33,537 nt of DNA from Massilia agri (GTDB lineage Bacteria > Pseudomonadota > Gammaproteobacteria > Burkholderiales > Burkholderiaceae_D), in the NCBI RefSeq assembly GCF_024753255.1, contig NZ_JANUHA010000030.1, forward strand, positions 1 through 33,537, read 5' to 3'. A program made the position numbers and the translations under genes. The notes beneath the pieces are model-generated. The model was given only the letters and a program-made list of their open reading frames with translations. It was not told where the DNA came from and did not search any database. The stretch's first letter is position 1; each line of letters opens with the position of its first letter. This document shows, piece by piece, positions 32,430 to 33,537 of the stretch.

Positions 32430-32801
32430 GTGCGACTGCTCCTTCTGCTGGCCTGCCTGGGCGCCGCGCCCGCATGGGGCGCCGATCCGCTCGCCGCCGG
32501 CCGTACGGCCTTCCAGCGCTGCGCCAACTGCCACCAGGTAGGGCCGGGCGCACGTAGCAACTTCGGTCCCCAGCTCAACGGCATCGTCGGCCGCCGCGCC
32601 GGCGCGGCCACGGATTTCGCCTATTCCCCGGCCATGAAGCAGGCCGGCTTCGTCTGGGACGACAAGCGCCTGGCCGCTTTCCTGCGCGACCCGGACGCCG
32701 TCGTCCCGGGCAACAGGATGCGTTTCTGGGGCCTGCGCAGCGAACGCCAGATCGCCGACCTGCTGGCCTACCTGCGCGCTACCCGCGCGGTAAAACAGTG
32801 A
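32430..32801 (+). CDS. Small class I cytochrome c
   Basis: A 123-residue exported monohaem cytochrome c. The signal peptide ends near residue 18 (APAWGA). The haem site is CANCH at 31-35, and a Met in VPGNRMRFWGL (about residue 96) is the likely axial ligand. The layout LNGIVGRRAG, FAYSPAMKQAGFVWDD, LAAFLRDPDAVVPGNRM matches cytochrome c2/c550-type proteins. It starts with GTG after GGAGG six bases upstream, 12 bases after regA. It does not feed the quinol oxidase directly, since CyoA lacks CuA, so its partner oxidase or reductase lies elsewhere. The stop overlaps the next start (GTGA). Confidence 0.93.
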   Translation: MRLLLLLACLGAAPAWGADPLAAGRTAFQRCANCHQVGPGARSNFGPQLNGIVGRRAGAATDFAYSPAMKQAGFVWDDKRLAAFLRDPDAVVPGNRMRFWGLRSERQIADLLAYLRATRAVKQ

Positions 32802-33523
32802 GCTCGCCGGCGGGGAGGGTCGTCGCGCTCGCGGTGCGCCCCGCGTCCGCGCCGGATCCGCGGGTAGTGCAGGCTGTCCGCGCCATGGCCGGACACGGAC
32901 TGGAAGGCGACCGGCATGCCGATCCACGCTCGCCGCGCCAGCTGCTGATCGGGGGCAGCAGCGTCTACGAGGCCCTCGCGCTGCCGCCGCTCGCGCTGCG
33001 CGAGAACCTGCTCCTTGATCTCGATACCGCCGACCTCGTGTCCGGCATGCTGCTGCGTGTCGGCGCCGAGGTGATCCTGCGCCTGACGTTTCAATGCGAA
33101 GCCTGCGGCGCGCTGGCGGCACGGGTGGGGGCGTCCTCGCGCGCGCTGCGGCAGCGGCGCGGCATGCTGGCGCGCGTGGAGACCAGCGGCGAAATCCAGG
33201 TGGGCGACCCGGTCACCGTCCTCGAGGCGCGCAGCCGCTTTCTTCCCGATGACTGGCACGAGCGGGCCGCCATGGTCCTCGACGCCGTTCCGCCCGGGAT
33301 GGTGATGTCGTATGCCGACCTGGCGCGCGTGGCGGGCGTCCAGTCCAGCTACTGCCGGGCCTTCCCGCGCGCGCTGGCGAAACTCGGGCAGGAACGCGCC
33401 GCGCGCGCCGTGCCGGCCCGCTCGCCCGACCCTGCGCCGCGCTGGGACGGCGCCGGCTTCTTCGTCTGGCGCAACCCAGGGTGTCAGGTTGAGAGGGTCC
33501 GGGTTTCATGGACATCCAAATAG
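32798..33523 (+). CDS. MOSC-domain protein fused to an alkyltransferase-like domain; 3' end rewritten by an IS
   Basis: A 241-codon frame. Residues 15-145 resemble a MOSC domain, a molybdenum-cofactor/sulfur-carrier fold: GHGLEGDRHADPRSPRQLL, LRENLLLD, and CEACGAL with C100/C103 at the usual Cys position. Residues 150-225 resemble an MGMT/alkyltransferase-like winged helix (VPPGMVMSYADLARVAGVQ, CRAFPRALAKL, RWDGAGFF) but lack the catalytic PCHR, so it should bind DNA or be structural rather than repair alkylation. Residues 229-241 (CQVERVRVSWTSK) are read from the IS that begins at 33482, so the natural C-terminus has been replaced. It may still be functional, as the domains appear nearly complete. 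The GTG start overlaps the cytochrome stop. Confidence 0.72.
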   Translation: MSSPAGRVVALAVRPASAPDPRVVQAVRAMAGHGLEGDRHADPRSPRQLLIGGSSVYEALALPPLALRENLLLDLDTADLVSGMLLRVGAEVILRLTFQCEACGALAARVGASSRALRQRRGMLARVETSGEIQVGDPVTVLEARSRFLPDDWHERAAMVLDAVPPGMVMSYADLARVAGVQSSYCRAFPRALAKLGQERAARAVPARSPDPAPRWDGAGFFVWRNPGCQVERVRVSWTSK

Positions 33524-33537
33524 AGGACAATATGTCT
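33482..33537 (+). mobile_element. Left end of an IS3-family insertion sequence (partial)
   Basis: The left inverted repeat TGTCAGGTTGAGAGG... (33482-33514) matches the right repeat at 169-202. It is followed by GAGGA (33523-33527) and ATG at 33532-33534, the probable start of OrfA (only Met-Ser visible). Orientation is the same as the copy at the left edge. The element interrupts the 3' end of the MOSC gene. Confidence 0.8.

Overview
This is a G+C-rich stretch of a betaproteobacterial chromosome, most likely from Oxalobacteraceae (Massilia/Telluria/Duganella type). That placement is inferred from gene families and gene order: an AroP permease, an hmgA/LysR/hpd tyrosine-catabolism locus, a cyoABCD-SURF1-regB-regA respiratory block, and intergenic repeats. 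No rRNA or tRNA gene is visible, so the genus cannot be fixed.

Both edges lie in an IS3-type insertion sequence. Bases 1-202 are the right end of one copy (C-terminus of the transposase and its inverted repeat). Bases 33482-33537 are the left end of a copy in the same orientation (inverted repeat, ribosome binding site, first codons). The two ends match as a terminal inverted-repeat pair. The window is therefore either a contig broken at a repeated IS or a segment bounded by direct IS copies.

Layout: (a) 298-7845, minus strand: aromatic amino-acid permease, an unlisted 34-residue peptide gene, a DUF3616 protein, an exported amidohydrolase, a haem-oxygenase-fold protein, YjbQ, and a membrane PAS-GGDEF-EAL protein. 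(b) 7982-9554, minus: persulfide dioxygenase and TlpA-like thioredoxin, a probable sulfur/redox pair. (c) 9622-12632: GlxA-type regulator divergent from an isochorismatase-like hydrolase, then a CNNM/CorC-type membrane protein. (d) 12748-16276: homogentisate dioxygenase, a divergent LysR regulator with a palindrome between them, and 4-hydroxyphenylpyruvate dioxygenase. (e) 16366-18597: LrgA/LrgB pair and a patatin-like lipase. (f) 18655-21612: hemerythrin protein divergent from a manganese catalase, then a ZIP metal transporter, which looks like an oxidative-stress/metal group. (g) 21676-23902: TetR regulator, short-chain dehydrogenase and alpha/beta hydrolase, with paired overlapping operators in front of both the regulator and the dehydrogenase. 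(h) 23899-24019: a 121-bp inverted-repeat element. (i) 24073-33523: an MFS transporter divergent from the bo3-type quinol oxidase operon, SURF1, a RegB/RegA redox two-component system, a small cytochrome c, and a MOSC protein with a C-terminal alkyltransferase-like domain whose last codons come from the IS.

I see no CRISPR array, prophage, toxin-antitoxin pair or obvious new defence system. The most informative non-coding signals are the tandem 14-bp-offset TetR operators, the hmgA/LysR palindrome, the 12-bp inverted repeat upstream of the catalase, a predicted leaderless GlxA transcript, and the IS/repeat relationships at the edges.
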